A stretch of DNA of 64,000 bases. Source: Flavobacterium panacis (lineage in GTDB: Bacteria > Bacteroidota > Bacteroidia > Flavobacteriales > Flavobacteriaceae). This document shows, in pieces, positions 8,001 to 15,805 of the stretch. The position numbers were made by a program, and so were the translations under genes. The stretch is from assembly GCF_024649945.1 (NCBI RefSeq), contig NZ_JANKMS010000004.1, positions 1 to 64,000 of the forward strand, read 5' to 3'. The notes under the pieces were generated by a model. It was not told the origin of the DNA, searched no databases, and was given only the letters and a program-made list of their open reading frames with translations. The number at the start of each line of letters is the position of its first letter. Within the stretch, counting starts at the first letter, position 1.

Positions 8001-10366
8001 CTAACAGATGGTCCTTTAAGGTTTAAGTGATACGAAGTACGAGGCGCAATAAAATCTTTTCCGTTAACGGTGTAGATTTGTAAATCGCCTACAGAACTTT
8101 TTAATTCTTGGTTTGAAAAGATGTTATTTTCATAGTAAGAATTGATTTCACTGCCTGAATATACAGCAATGTTTCCTTTATAATGTTTTGGTAAATGTCC
8201 AGCTTGTTCTAATGCCTCGTATGAAATCTCCAGAAATATTCTGATTTGAGGATCCATTGCAGCAGCAAGTTGCGGATTTAATCCAAAGAAGGCGGCGTCA
8301 AATGTTTTTGCAGATGGAAGAATTCCTCTCGCGCCAATATAAAGAGGATCATTACGAAGACTTTCTGGTAAACTACTGTCTAATTCTTCTTTAGTAAATA
8401 GAGAAATGGTTTCTTTTCCATCTCTAAGATTTTCCCATAGCTCGTCTATAGTATCCGAGCCCGGAAATCTTCCTGCCATACCAATTATGGCAATATCTTG
8501 TGAGCTTGCTTGGTTGTTTGTATTTTTAAATGAAAATACGTCTTCTTTAATTGTATTTTCATTGTTGCTTTCTTCTAAAGTAATTGCTAATTCTCTAATT
8601 GTTGGATGAATGTAAATTTTTGAAACAGGTACCTCTTTTGATAACTGCTGTCTCATCAAGGTTGTTACTTTTTGGGCAAGAACCGAACTTCCTCCCATAT
8701 CAAAAAAGTCATCATCGATACCAATACTTGCTATTTTTAATTCTTCACTCCAAATTTTAGCAATGTCCTTTTCTAATTGTGTTGTTGGTTTTTTGAAAAG
8801 AGGAGCAGAATCAGGTCGATTATATTCGGGAACAGGTAAATTCTTTTTATCAATTTTTCCGTTTGGAGTTATAGGGAATTCATCTACCCAAATATATTTT
8901 GAAGGCAATAATATTTCTGGCAACACCTTAGAAAGTGAATCATGAATTTGTTTTTCATCCTGTAATTGATCATCAGATTTTAGATAAGCTACAAGTTTAT
9001 CTTCATTTCCAAGATGACGGCTTACAATAACTGCAGATTGTTTAACCCCAGATAATGTATTTAAAGTAGCTTCAATTTCACCCAATTCAATACGATGACC
9101 TCTAATTTTTACCTGATGATCGATTCGTCCTAAGCACTGTAACTCTCCATTTGGCAATAATTTACCCAAATCACCTGTACGATAAAGAGTGGCGTTTGGA
9201 TCTGTTGAAAATGAATCAGCAATAAATTTTTCAGAAGTAAGTTCTGGACGTTTCCAGTAACCTTCTGCGACTCCGTTTCCGCCAATAACAATTTCTCCAA
9301 CGGTTCCAGATTCAACAGTTTGACCCTTTTCGTCTAATAAATAAATCTGAGTATTAGCAATAGGAAAGCCAATTGTAATCAATTCATCATCACTTTTAAT
9401 CTCTTTAACAGCAGACCAAATTGTGGTTTCAGTTGGGCCGTACATGTTCCAAAGTGATTCACATTTTGAAGTTAGTTGTCGCGCAAGATTTAGCGGCATA
9501 GCTTCACCTCCACAAAGCGCTTTTAAAGTTAATGGTTTTTCCCAACCCGAATCAAGCAACATTTGCCATGTAGTAGGAGTTGCCTGTAATATTGTGATTT
9601 CTTTTTCTTGTAAAAGTTTTAATAGAAGTTGTCCGTCTCGGGTAGTTTCATAATCTGCAAAAACTACTGAAGCACCTGTTAGTAAAGGTAAAAATAATTC
9701 TAAACCAGCGATATCAAAAGAAATTGTAGTAATAGACAATAATTTATCTTCTGGATCAATACCTGGCTCAATCGCCATACTGTACAAAAAGTTTACTAAA
9801 TTTTTATGTGTAACAGTTACTCCCTTTGGTTTTCCTGTTGATCCCGAAGTGTACATCATATAAGCAACAGATGTATTACTAACTTCTATAGATATAGGTG
9901 AATTAGGATATTGGTTAAGTGAAGACAATACATCTTCTATATGTATAGTTGCAGAACTTTTTGGTAATGATGTTGAAAGCGATTTAGTCGTTAATAAAAA
10001 ACTAGCTTCAGAATCTTCAAGCATAAACTCTAAACGTTCGCCAGGAAATTTTGGATCTAATGGCAAGTAAGCAGCTCCACATTGTAAAATCGCTAAAAGA
10101 GAAGCAACTAAATTAGAGTTTCGCTCCGTAGATACCGCTACAATTTGTCCAGGACATAAACCTTTATCTAAGAAATAATTTGCCATTTGATTTATGGTCT
10201 CAGACAATTCCTTATAGGTGAATTTTTCATTTCCAAATTCAAGAGCTAGTGAATCTGGAGTTGTTTCAGCTTGTCTTGTAAAAATCTCGTGCAATGCATT
10301 TTGAGGATAACTCATGTTTTTCCAATTTACCTCGTTGTCTAAACTATTTTTATTAGGTCTTTTCAT
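5051..10366 (-). CDS. Hybrid NRPS-PKS, A-T-KS-AT-ACP
   Basis: Initiating assembly-line protein of 1771 residues from the ATG at 10366; a TTG at 10396 in the same frame would add 10. Numbered from the TTG: adenylation domain about 35-520 with no condensation domain before it; carrier (GGSS, Ser571); ketosynthase about 633-1060 with Cys804 in HSACSTS and His in EAHGTATPIGDP and SNMGHTTAAAG; acyltransferase with GHSIGE (Ser1250) and HAFH near 1346, the malonyl-type motif; ACP with GLDSL (Ser1579). No ketoreductase, dehydratase or enoylreductase is present. A low-complexity tail of about 150 residues ends in LGRDENGNPAWFIEDPNQ, resembling linkers that join PKS to NRPS modules. The adenylation code reads D-I-L-Q-L-G-M-I-W-K, predicting glycine. 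Confidence 0.95.
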   Translation of the reverse strand: MKRPNKNSLDNEVNWKNMSYPQNALHEIFTRQAETTPDSLALEFGNEKFTYKELSETINQMANYFLDKGLCPGQIVAVSTERNSNLVASLLAILQCGAAYLPLDPKFPGERLEFMLEDSEASFLLTTKSLSTSLPKSSATIHIEDVLSSLNQYPNSPISIEVSNTSVAYMMYTSGSTGKPKGVTVTHKNLVNFLYSMAIEPGIDPEDKLLSITTISFDIAGLELFLPLLTGASVVFADYETTRDGQLLLKLLQEKEITILQATPTTWQMLLDSGWEKPLTLKALCGGEAMPLNLARQLTSKCESLWNMYGPTETTIWSAVKEIKSDDELITIGFPIANTQIYLLDEKGQTVESGTVGEIVIGGNGVAEGYWKRPELTSEKFIADSFSTDPNATLYRTGDLGKLLPNGELQCLGRIDHQVKIRGHRIELGEIEATLNTLSGVKQSAVIVSRHLGNEDKLVAYLKSDDQLQDEKQIHDSLSKVLPEILLPSKYIWVDEFPITPNGKIDKKNLPVPEYNRPDSAPLFKKPTTQLEKDIAKIWSEELKIASIGIDDDFFDMGGSSVLAQKVTTLMRQQLSKEVPVSKIYIHPTIRELAITLEESNNENTIKEDVFSFKNTNNQASSQDIAIIGMAGRFPGSDTIDELWENLRDGKETISLFTKEELDSSLPESLRNDPLYIGARGILPSAKTFDAAFFGLNPQLAAAMDPQIRIFLEISYEALEQAGHLPKHYKGNIAVYSGSEINSYYENNIFSNQELKSSVGDLQIYTVNGKDFIAPRTSYHLNLKGPSVSVHSACSTSLLAIAEAVKAIRTGMCDIALAGGSSVTAPINSGHLYDDGFIKSPDGSTRSFDASGKGTVFSDGAGVVVLKRLEEAEKDGDIIYGVIKGVGVNNDGGDKGSFMAPSPKGQAGAIINAFNDAQISPSTISYMEAHGTATPIGDPIEIEGLKIAYGKQEKNNYCALGSIKSNMGHTTAAAGVAGVIKVLLAMRYKKIPPMVNFEKPNPNIDFDNSPFYVNNTLIDWNADGKRRAGVSSFGIGSTNVHAIIEEYEATPAPSSTSRPAQLLMWSAKNQNSLLGYENALGHFIDKSREIPLADIAYSLNMTRDDFNHRSFLISNSTDDAAEKLLCLKAKTTKSSVLKSSPSEIGFLFPGQGSQYVQMGKTLYENEKVYREAVDKCAELLMDDLKLDIRDIIYPKDDCPEAEEQLKNTRLTQPSLFVTEYALAQLWMSWGIKPTFLCGHSIGEFAAAHLAGILNLKDALHIVTVRGKLISELPGGSMLIVRVPIDQLNELLPSTISIAAINSTQFCVVSGTKEDIAAFNQELDAKEIPNKLLNTSHAFHSFMMEPILEDFKNELEKVKLNIPRLPIISTASGTWLTDTEATSTTYWVNQLKNTVRFADAMDTAFELEDFILLEVGPGQTLTTLARQQAAGKIIPVFPSLNFPKNEQDNEYSTLLNALGDLWARGVNPDWKAFYNGEQRQKIELPSYVFDRKPCWIEPLGVIETVAIQKPINLDFSSIDTQNNDNVSTKTTNSRKDSVLLKISEIIKNASGITYEFEAIDNTFLELGLDSLSLTQLSGKLKKEFDLPITFRQLNEAYSTPSLLADYIESNLPEEQIAEPITEPEVTSVQTINSTSIQLSSNQNQISLEQIVRQIQLLSQKVDQLQNYQTTSVNGNGSFTNLKAEHFDSIKLTENTEINHANGHINGTNGFLKKEQLLDSSKVNDKQPSEKKYTIKADEPPTKGSKLGRDENGNPAWFIEDPNQNGNLIKIKL

Positions 10367-10801
10367 TTTAAGGGAATTAAAATTAAAGTTGAGCAAAATA
10401 ATGTGATAAAATCAGCGTTAAACTAAAAACAGAATCTTCTGTAAGGTTTTGTTATTTAGTTTGTTAGTGATAGATAATTGTCTTCTTTGTTTTACAATTA
10501 ACAGCTTTGTCAATAAATTGGATGTAAGAATTTTAATTGGTTCTGGCTTTTATTTTGACTCAGTATTAAAATGGTATTTATTGCTTATTCTTCAATAAGC
10601 TGATCAAAAAAAGGAATTTTTTTTCAGTAAATCTTGCATATTCTATATAAAGCTATTATTCTCGATGAACAGCATATTTTAAATTATATAAGGCAAGTTT
10701 TATGAAAAAAATGATAAAGAATTTTTTGAAGTAGTTTTAGATTTTTAATACAATTTCGTTCAATAAAGTTTGTTTTTTGTCAAAATAAGTTCTGTTATGT
10801 T

Positions 10802-10840
10802 TAGAGATTGTAAAATATTTAATTAATTTTGCAATCTCTA
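10802..10840. other. 15-bp inverted repeat overlapping a promoter-like box
   Basis: TAGAGATTGTAAAAT at 10802-10816 pairs with ATTTTGCAATCTCTA at 10826-10840 across a 9-base loop, with a single G-T wobble. The right arm includes TAATTTTG (10824-10831), which fits the Bacteroidota -7 consensus TAnnTTTG. No T-run follows, so this is not a typical terminator. It may be a protein-binding dyad over a promoter or the start of a structured RNA. Confidence 0.4.
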
Positions 10841-11213
10841 TGTCTTTGACTAATAACAAGGTACATTTTTGTTGATTAGGAGTGAAGGATCAATTATTAA
10901 AGCCCCTTATAATTGAGAAATAGAAAAAATATACAGCCCTGTATTGAAGATTAAATAAAAAGTTTATCGCAATGTAATTTCTAAAATAAACAGACGTTAT
11001 TTTAGTAGTACAAATTTGTTTAGACCAAAGCCAAAAATATTTAATCTTTACACTTTAAAGTAATAATATACTATAGATATATTTTAAGTTCTTTTTAAGA
11101 ATTTAAAAATAATTTTAACATTTTGAATGTAAGTAAAAAGTTATTAAAACAATGCTTTTCAGGTAGTTAATCGGAATTATAATTATTTTTATCGATTATT
11201 TTTTGAGATTAAA

Positions 11214-11221
11214 TATTTTTG
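11214..11221 (+). promoter_or_regulatory. Candidate -7 promoter box (TATTTTTG)
   Basis: Matches the Flavobacterium TAnnTTTG -7 element, 32 bases before the GTG of the secreted-protein operon. No TTG -33 element is found at the usual spacing, so support is moderate. Confidence 0.35.
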
Positions 11222-11253
11222 CAGTATTAAAAAATAGAGAATAAAATACGACT

Positions 11254-11781
11254 GTGAGGTATCTGAAATTAAAAAATATAAACCTACTAATAGTAACTAT
11301 GTTATTGATTCCTTTTGTAGGAATTTGCCAAGCCAATCCCCCTAGTTCTCATGAAATTATGGAAACTATAATTCCTTCTGGAAGTAGTGCAACTGGTAGT
11401 TCTGGAACAGTAACTTATTCTATTGGACAAGTTTTTTATACCTATATAGGAGTAGAATCTGTTTACAACGTAGCGCAAGGGATACAGCATCAGGAAAATC
11501 AAGATAACTTAGGAACCCCAGATATCGAAAAACCTACTACAGAAATATTTGCATTCCCAAATCCAACAATTGATTTTGTTACCATAAGTATGACCGGATT
11601 AGAGTTAGATGGGCAAAAATCCTATAAACTTTATGATATACAAGGCAGGCTTTTGAAACAGAATGTAATAAATCAGACAGAAGCACAAGTCAGCTTCAAT
11701 TATCTCAGTCCGTCTATTTATATACTAGTCGTATACAATGGCAGCCAAATTTTGAAATCATTTAAAATCATTAAAAATTAA
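11254..11781 (+). CDS. T9SS C-terminal sorting domain protein
   Basis: Secreted protein of 175 residues. A signal peptide is visible (basic MRYLKLKN, then a hydrophobic stretch ending near GICQA). The middle carries a GTVTYSIGQVFYT...VAQGIQ segment that recurs in flavobacterial T9SS cargo. The C-terminal 80 residues (FAFPNPTIDFVTI to SFKIIKN) are a typical type A sorting domain, which directs export by the type IX system and surface attachment or release. The start is a GTG at 11254; it is preferred over the ATG at 11299 because it supplies the charged start of the signal peptide. First gene of a three-gene secreted-protein operon; its specific function is unknown. Confidence 0.8.
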   Translation: MRYLKLKNINLLIVTMLLIPFVGICQANPPSSHEIMETIIPSGSSATGSSGTVTYSIGQVFYTYIGVESVYNVAQGIQHQENQDNLGTPDIEKPTTEIFAFPNPTIDFVTISMTGLELDGQKSYKLYDIQGRLLKQNVINQTEAQVSFNYLSPSIYILVVYNGSQILKSFKIIKN

Positions 11782-11795
11782 AAAATAAAAATCTA

Positions 11796-12524
11796 ATGAA
11801 ACTTGCATATACCCTTTTATTATTGTTTGTGACCATTACGTTCAAGGTATTTGCACAATCACCTGAAAAAATGAGTTATCAGGCAATTATTCGAGCACAG
11901 GATAATAGTTTGGTTGTTAATTCTAGAATTAGTCTTAAGATTATAGTACATCAGGGTACTGCAACAGGAACTAATGTTTATCAGGAAACACATTCTGTAA
12001 ATACAAACGCCAATGGCCTAGTTTCTCTTGAAATTGGAACCGGAACAATTATTACAGGTGAATTTAGCAAAATTGCATGGGACAAAGGTCCTTATTTTAT
12101 AGAAACACAAGTAGATGTAAAAGGAGGAACAAATTATAATATCACAGGTGTTACTCAGCTTTTGAGCGTGCCATTTGCATTGTATGCCAAAACAGCTGGT
12201 TCGACAACCACAACAGCTGCGAGAGCGACAATCGTTTCCTTTACTTCTTCAAGAAATATTGCTGTTGCAGACATAAACAATACAATAGAATGTACAACAT
12301 CATCTACCTTAACCTTAACTGCTGATTTTGGGAACATGCTTGTAGGAGAAACTATTAATTTAGAAGCTCACAACGGTGCAACACTTACTATTCAGGCTGC
12401 TTCTGGGGTAGCTATTAATTATACTGCTGCAGGAAGTGCAAAATTTGCAAGTACTGCAGGAAATGTGAGGTTTGGGTTTCTAAGAAAAACAGGAACAAAT
12501 TCCTATATTATTTCAGGACAATGA
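11796..12524 (+). CDS. Secreted beta-rich protein of a Bacteroidota-specific family
   Basis: Hypothetical exported protein of 242 residues with a clean signal peptide (MKLAYTLLLL to FKVFAQ). The mature start SPEKMSYQAIIR, followed by NANGLVSLEIGTG, GPYFIETQVD and QLLSVPFALYAKTA, is a pattern I recognise from many flavobacterial surface proteins, where this domain often heads repeat-rich or phage-tail-like proteins. The last 90 residues look beta-rich. It lies 14 bases after the T9SS cargo gene and overlaps the next gene by 4 bases (ATGA), so the three are probably translated together. No catalytic motif is visible and the molecular role is unknown. Confidence 0.7.
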   Translation: MKLAYTLLLLFVTITFKVFAQSPEKMSYQAIIRAQDNSLVVNSRISLKIIVHQGTATGTNVYQETHSVNTNANGLVSLEIGTGTIITGEFSKIAWDKGPYFIETQVDVKGGTNYNITGVTQLLSVPFALYAKTAGSTTTTAARATIVSFTSSRNIAVADINNTIECTTSSTLTLTADFGNMLVGETINLEAHNGATLTIQAASGVAINYTAAGSAKFASTAGNVRFGFLRKTGTNSYIISGQ

Positions 12525-14701
12525 AACATCTAATTTATTTTTTACTCTTTTCAACAGCAGTTTTCTCTCAGAACTATCAGTATGCAATAGATGAAGCTCC
12601 TGTGAAAACTACTCCGCCAGTAACTCCAGGTGTCAATAATCAAAAAGAAGAAATTGAATATTTCAATGCGTATTTATTGCCAGTAACTCAAAAAGCTACT
12701 ATTCAAGCCGCTTTAGATAAGTATGGTTCTGTACGATTAGAAAAAGGAGATTATACAGGAGTTGATATTGTGATGAAAAGCAATCAAAGATTATATGGAT
12801 ATTCTACTTTAAGTCCAGTTTCCAATATCACCATTGCAGCAGGAAGTTCTAATGTGCTTTTGCAGGATTTATTACCAAATGGTAAAACGATAACTTTTCA
12901 AGCAGGAGGAGTTATTTCTAATTGTACTTTAAAGTCAATTAAATGGGCTACTATTAAAGCGACCAATGCTCAAATCGAAAACAACTTATTTATTAATGTA
13001 ATGAGTGCCATACAATTTGATTGTAGTGCATCAGGATATTTTAGAAATAATAAAATCATAAAGCATCAGGTACATGGTACATCCAATCAGCTTGTAATGA
13101 AAGGAAACAGCACAACTCCAAGTTATGGAAATGTGCATTTACATTCTAATTTTTTAACGCCAGCTGGTGATGCTACAGATATTAATAATCTGCAGTCGAT
13201 GACTTTTGTCGGATTGGATAGTGAAGCTTGGAATTTCAGCGGTACCGGTACTAAACCTATGTTGTATATGCAGAATATGGGAAATGTAAAGATTACAGAT
13301 TTTGGAGGAGGAAACAGTTATTCTGCTGTTCAAACTCCAACTTTTGATATTACAGCTAATAATTTATTCTTTTTTAATAAGCTTATTCAGGGAGAGGGAA
13401 CAAGCGGAGCGCCATCAGTTGCAGGAAAAACAAATGTACTTTATTTTGTTGGAGAGCATGATAATTATAAAAGAAGCACTTCGCCAGTCACAGGATTTGA
13501 CTTAAAAGCACATTTTCGAGGAGTTGGACTTGACAAAGAAGTGACTTTAAATGCGACAGCTCAGAATACGGCTATTTCAGGTTCATCTGCTATTTCAACA
13601 GCTATTGTTGGTACAAAATATACACCATTCAGCCGTACAACGTGGGAAACATTGCCAGATCCATTAGGGGCTAATTGGGCATCAGATAGATCAGGAAAAA
13701 CAGATAATACTAGTTATATCCAGAATTTAATAAATACTAAAGGTATTGCAGAACTTCCAGAAGGTACTTTTTATATTAGCTCAACCTTGAAAATGCCTGT
13801 AGATGGAACAAAAGGAATTATTGGGGCAGGAACAGGAAAAACTGTAATTGTGGGCCTAAAGGATGATTTTCCTTTAATAACTCTTTCAGAGTCTGCAACA
13901 GGGGATAATAATTTTGTGCTTTCGAATCTGACCCTACAAGGTGGAAGTGTTGGTGTATATGCTCCTGATGAAATGGATATGATTGCTTTTACAAATTTAA
14001 AATATGTTGTATTTAGAAATCAAAACTATGGTATTCATCTGTATCGAATTTTTGGTTTAGACAATTGCTTTTTTGATAGTTTAAGTTTTGTGAATTGTAA
14101 TATAGGATTCTTTCAGGATCCCAATCCAGTATATAGTTTTAAAGACGCTGGATATGTAGATAAAGTTGTTTTCTACAACGGACAGTTTTTAAACTGCGGA
14201 ACTGCAATATCTATGAAAGCAACTAGAGCAGATAATCTAAATGCATGGGTCAACTGTAAGTTTGATGGAAATAGTTTAGCTTTTGATATCTCAGGACATA
14301 ATTTTCCTATAGCAGCCAATTGCGATTTTACAAATCATAAAGGACCTCATATTATAAGAGATTCTCCTTTATCGCTATACAGTTGTAATTTCTATAATAA
14401 TGCCAGTACAGATGCTATAATTAGAGGACAAGGAAGTTTTATGGAAGGTTGTACTTTACAAGATAACATTCCAGTATTTTCTTCTACAGTGCATTATATT
14501 ATGAGTAACTACATTCTTAATTCAACAATTAGAGGAACTGTTGCTAGAACGTATGGAATGACTCAAGGTGTTTATGTAAATAGTAATTTACAATCTAATA
14601 CTGCTTTTAGTAAGTTGCTGGTAAACATGAAAGATAATGTTCCAATTATATTGATAAATGAAACACCAAATCCGTATCCGCAACTTTTAGTAACGCAGTA
14701 A
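12521..14701 (+). CDS. Secreted right-handed beta-helix (pectate-lyase-like) protein
   Basis: Exported protein of 726 residues with a signal peptide (MKHLIYFLLFSTAVFSQ). The N-terminal half has repeating short strands (ISNCTLKSIKWATIKATNAQIENNLF). At about residues 390-430 comes a pectate_lyase_3-like opening (ANWASDRSGKTDNTSYIQNL then IAELPEGTFYI), followed by more helix coils. This fold occurs in polysaccharide lyases and hydrolases and in phage tailspikes, so a polysaccharide-binding or -cleaving role is plausible. No catalytic residues can be named. It has no obvious T9SS domain at its own C terminus, unlike the first gene of the operon. A terminator follows at 14768. Confidence 0.75.
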   Translation: MKHLIYFLLFSTAVFSQNYQYAIDEAPVKTTPPVTPGVNNQKEEIEYFNAYLLPVTQKATIQAALDKYGSVRLEKGDYTGVDIVMKSNQRLYGYSTLSPVSNITIAAGSSNVLLQDLLPNGKTITFQAGGVISNCTLKSIKWATIKATNAQIENNLFINVMSAIQFDCSASGYFRNNKIIKHQVHGTSNQLVMKGNSTTPSYGNVHLHSNFLTPAGDATDINNLQSMTFVGLDSEAWNFSGTGTKPMLYMQNMGNVKITDFGGGNSYSAVQTPTFDITANNLFFFNKLIQGEGTSGAPSVAGKTNVLYFVGEHDNYKRSTSPVTGFDLKAHFRGVGLDKEVTLNATAQNTAISGSSAISTAIVGTKYTPFSRTTWETLPDPLGANWASDRSGKTDNTSYIQNLINTKGIAELPEGTFYISSTLKMPVDGTKGIIGAGTGKTVIVGLKDDFPLITLSESATGDNNFVLSNLTLQGGSVGVYAPDEMDMIAFTNLKYVVFRNQNYGIHLYRIFGLDNCFFDSLSFVNCNIGFFQDPNPVYSFKDAGYVDKVVFYNGQFLNCGTAISMKATRADNLNAWVNCKFDGNSLAFDISGHNFPIAANCDFTNHKGPHIIRDSPLSLYSCNFYNNASTDAIIRGQGSFMEGCTLQDNIPVFSSTVHYIMSNYILNSTIRGTVARTYGMTQGVYVNSNLQSNTAFSKLLVNMKDNVPIILINETPNPYPQLLVTQ

Positions 14702-14767
14702 AAAATAAAGATGCGATTGTTTTTTATTCGTTTTCAGTTTAAAAATTAATCTAAAAAATACTTCCCC

Positions 14768-14814
14768 AAAAGAGGTTGAGAATAGCTAAGCTAATTTCTC
14801 AGCCTCTTTTTTTT
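14768..14814 (+). terminator. Rho-independent terminator
   Basis: AAAAGAGGTTGAGAA pairs with TTCTCAGCCTCTTTT (one wobble) around a 13-base loop and is followed by a T-run. It ends the secreted-protein operon. Confidence 0.85.
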
Positions 14815-14948
14815 GTTTTTTAGCTAAGAGCACTGTTATTAGGTTATACGACGAGTAAAACTACGCGATTATTTTCTTACATGATAAGATTTTGTGGTAA
14901 ATATTGGGCTTAACAGAGCGCCTTAAAACGAGCTATGTTGTATTTTAT

Positions 14949-14964
14949 CGGATTTTAAAATCCG
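14949..14964. promoter_or_regulatory. Perfect 16-bp palindrome, possible operator
   Basis: CGGATTTTAAAATCCG is an exact palindrome located between the beta-helix operon and two XRE regulator genes. Dimeric helix-turn-helix proteins usually bind such dyads, so it is a candidate operator. No function is shown. Confidence 0.25.
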
Positions 14965-15204
14965 TTGAACAGATTTATTATTATATACTCTAAACATTAT
15001 ATATTTTTGATCAGAATTTAAAATGAATGATAAATAAAAATCGTCATTTAGCTTTAAACCTTGTTAATAATTGAATGGTTGCTGTAAAAAGGTGCGTTTT
15101 TTGTAAAATAATCGAAGAAAAATGATGATCACCTAATGCATAAATTTAATTAAGAGTTATGATAGTAGTTTCAGAGTACGAATTGTTTATGTTTTTTATT
15201 TTTT

Positions 15205-15435
15205 ATGAAATATAGTGTATACGAAAATATTAGAAAGATAAGAGAATTAAAAAATTTTACCAGAGAATATGTTGCTGCCGAATTAAAAATGAGTACCAGC
15301 GGTTATGGTAAAATTGAAAGAGGAGATGTTGATTTAACTGTTTCTAAATTAATTGAAATTTCAAAAGTTTTAGAGGTGTCAATTGAGTTCATATTTAAAT
15401 TCGATGTGTCAATTTTTTTTAGTGAAACAAGATAA
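15205..15435 (+). CDS. XRE-family helix-turn-helix regulator
   Basis: DNA-binding protein of 76 residues made up almost entirely of one HTH_3/XRE domain: VYENIRKIRELKNFTREYVA, then MSTSGYGKIERGDVDLTVSKL, then EISKVLEVS. The order of the recognition helix and the ERG turn is classic. It resembles the next gene, suggesting tandem duplication. There is no sensor domain, so it probably acts as a dimeric switch. The target is unknown; the nearby palindrome at 14949 and the capsule locus downstream are candidates by position only. Confidence 0.85.
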   Translation: MKYSVYENIRKIRELKNFTREYVAAELKMSTSGYGKIERGDVDLTVSKLIEISKVLEVSIEFIFKFDVSIFFSETR

Positions 15436-15512
15436 AAATACCTTCCCATAATTTGTTGAATATTATAAATAAGAAACTTGAAAAGTTTAAAAAGTAATAA
15501 AAAAATTAGATC

Positions 15513-15716
15513 ATGGAAAATTACTACTTAAGAATAAAAGAGTATCGGTTACAAAACAACCATACTCCGGAATATGTAGCTATTCAAATGGAAATGAGCG
15601 TAAAAACATATGAAAAAATTGAAAGCGGAATGATTGATCTTAAATTGTCAAAATTAGATCGATTGGTTAAAATTCTGGGGATCAAAAAAAGTCAAATCTT
15701 CGAACTGGAGAATTAA
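15513..15716 (+). CDS. XRE-family helix-turn-helix regulator, paralogue
   Basis: A second single-domain XRE protein, 67 residues. It has the same layout as its neighbour: YYLRIKEYRLQNNHTPEYVA, then MSVKTYEKIESGMIDLKLSKL, then ILGIKKSQIFELEN. Alignment by eye shows matching turns (YEKIESG against YGKIERG), supporting common ancestry. It starts 77 bases after the first regulator and ends before a bidirectional terminator shared with the convergent NusG-like gene. Function is unknown beyond probable DNA binding. Confidence 0.85.
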   Translation: MENYYLRIKEYRLQNNHTPEYVAIQMEMSVKTYEKIESGMIDLKLSKLDRLVKILGIKKSQIFELEN

Positions 15717-15747
15717 TAATAGTAAAAGATATTTATTTTATCTGTAA

Positions 15748-15798
15748 AAAAAAGAGTTTTCAAATTAGATTATAATTTATTGAAAACTCTTTTTTTTT
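15748..15798. terminator. Bidirectional terminator
   Basis: AAAGAGTTTTCAA and TTGAAAACTCTTT form a 13-bp stem with A-tracts on the left and T-tracts on the right. It can stop both the plus-strand XRE genes and the minus-strand NusG-like gene. Confidence 0.85.
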
Positions 15799-15805
15799 GT
15801 GCCAC

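Larger units (their letters stand above)
10367..11253. other. AT-rich intergenic region between divergent operons
   Basis: About 890 bases with no convincing gene. It must hold the promoter of the minus-strand NRPS/PKS operon, but no clear TAnnTTTG box is seen there. It contains a strong hairpin at 10802-10840 and a TATTTTTG box at 11214-11221 near the plus-strand secreted-protein operon. The middle could encode an untranslated RNA, but nothing is recognisable. Confidence 0.5.
14702..15204. other. Intergenic region with terminator and palindrome
   Basis: About 500 bases without a gene. It begins with the terminator of the secreted-protein operon (14768-14814), then holds the perfect palindrome CGGATTTTAAAATCCG at 14949-14964 and a TATTTTTG box at 15002-15009. 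The last two may belong to regulation of the XRE gene at 15205, but the box lies almost 200 bases before that start and has no matching -33 element. Confidence 0.4.

Noticed and set aside
10367..10396. TTG start 10 codons upstream for the hybrid NRPS-PKS
   Set aside because: The added residues (MLNFNFNSLK) show no domain or signal, and an ATG is available at 10366. It cannot be fully excluded.
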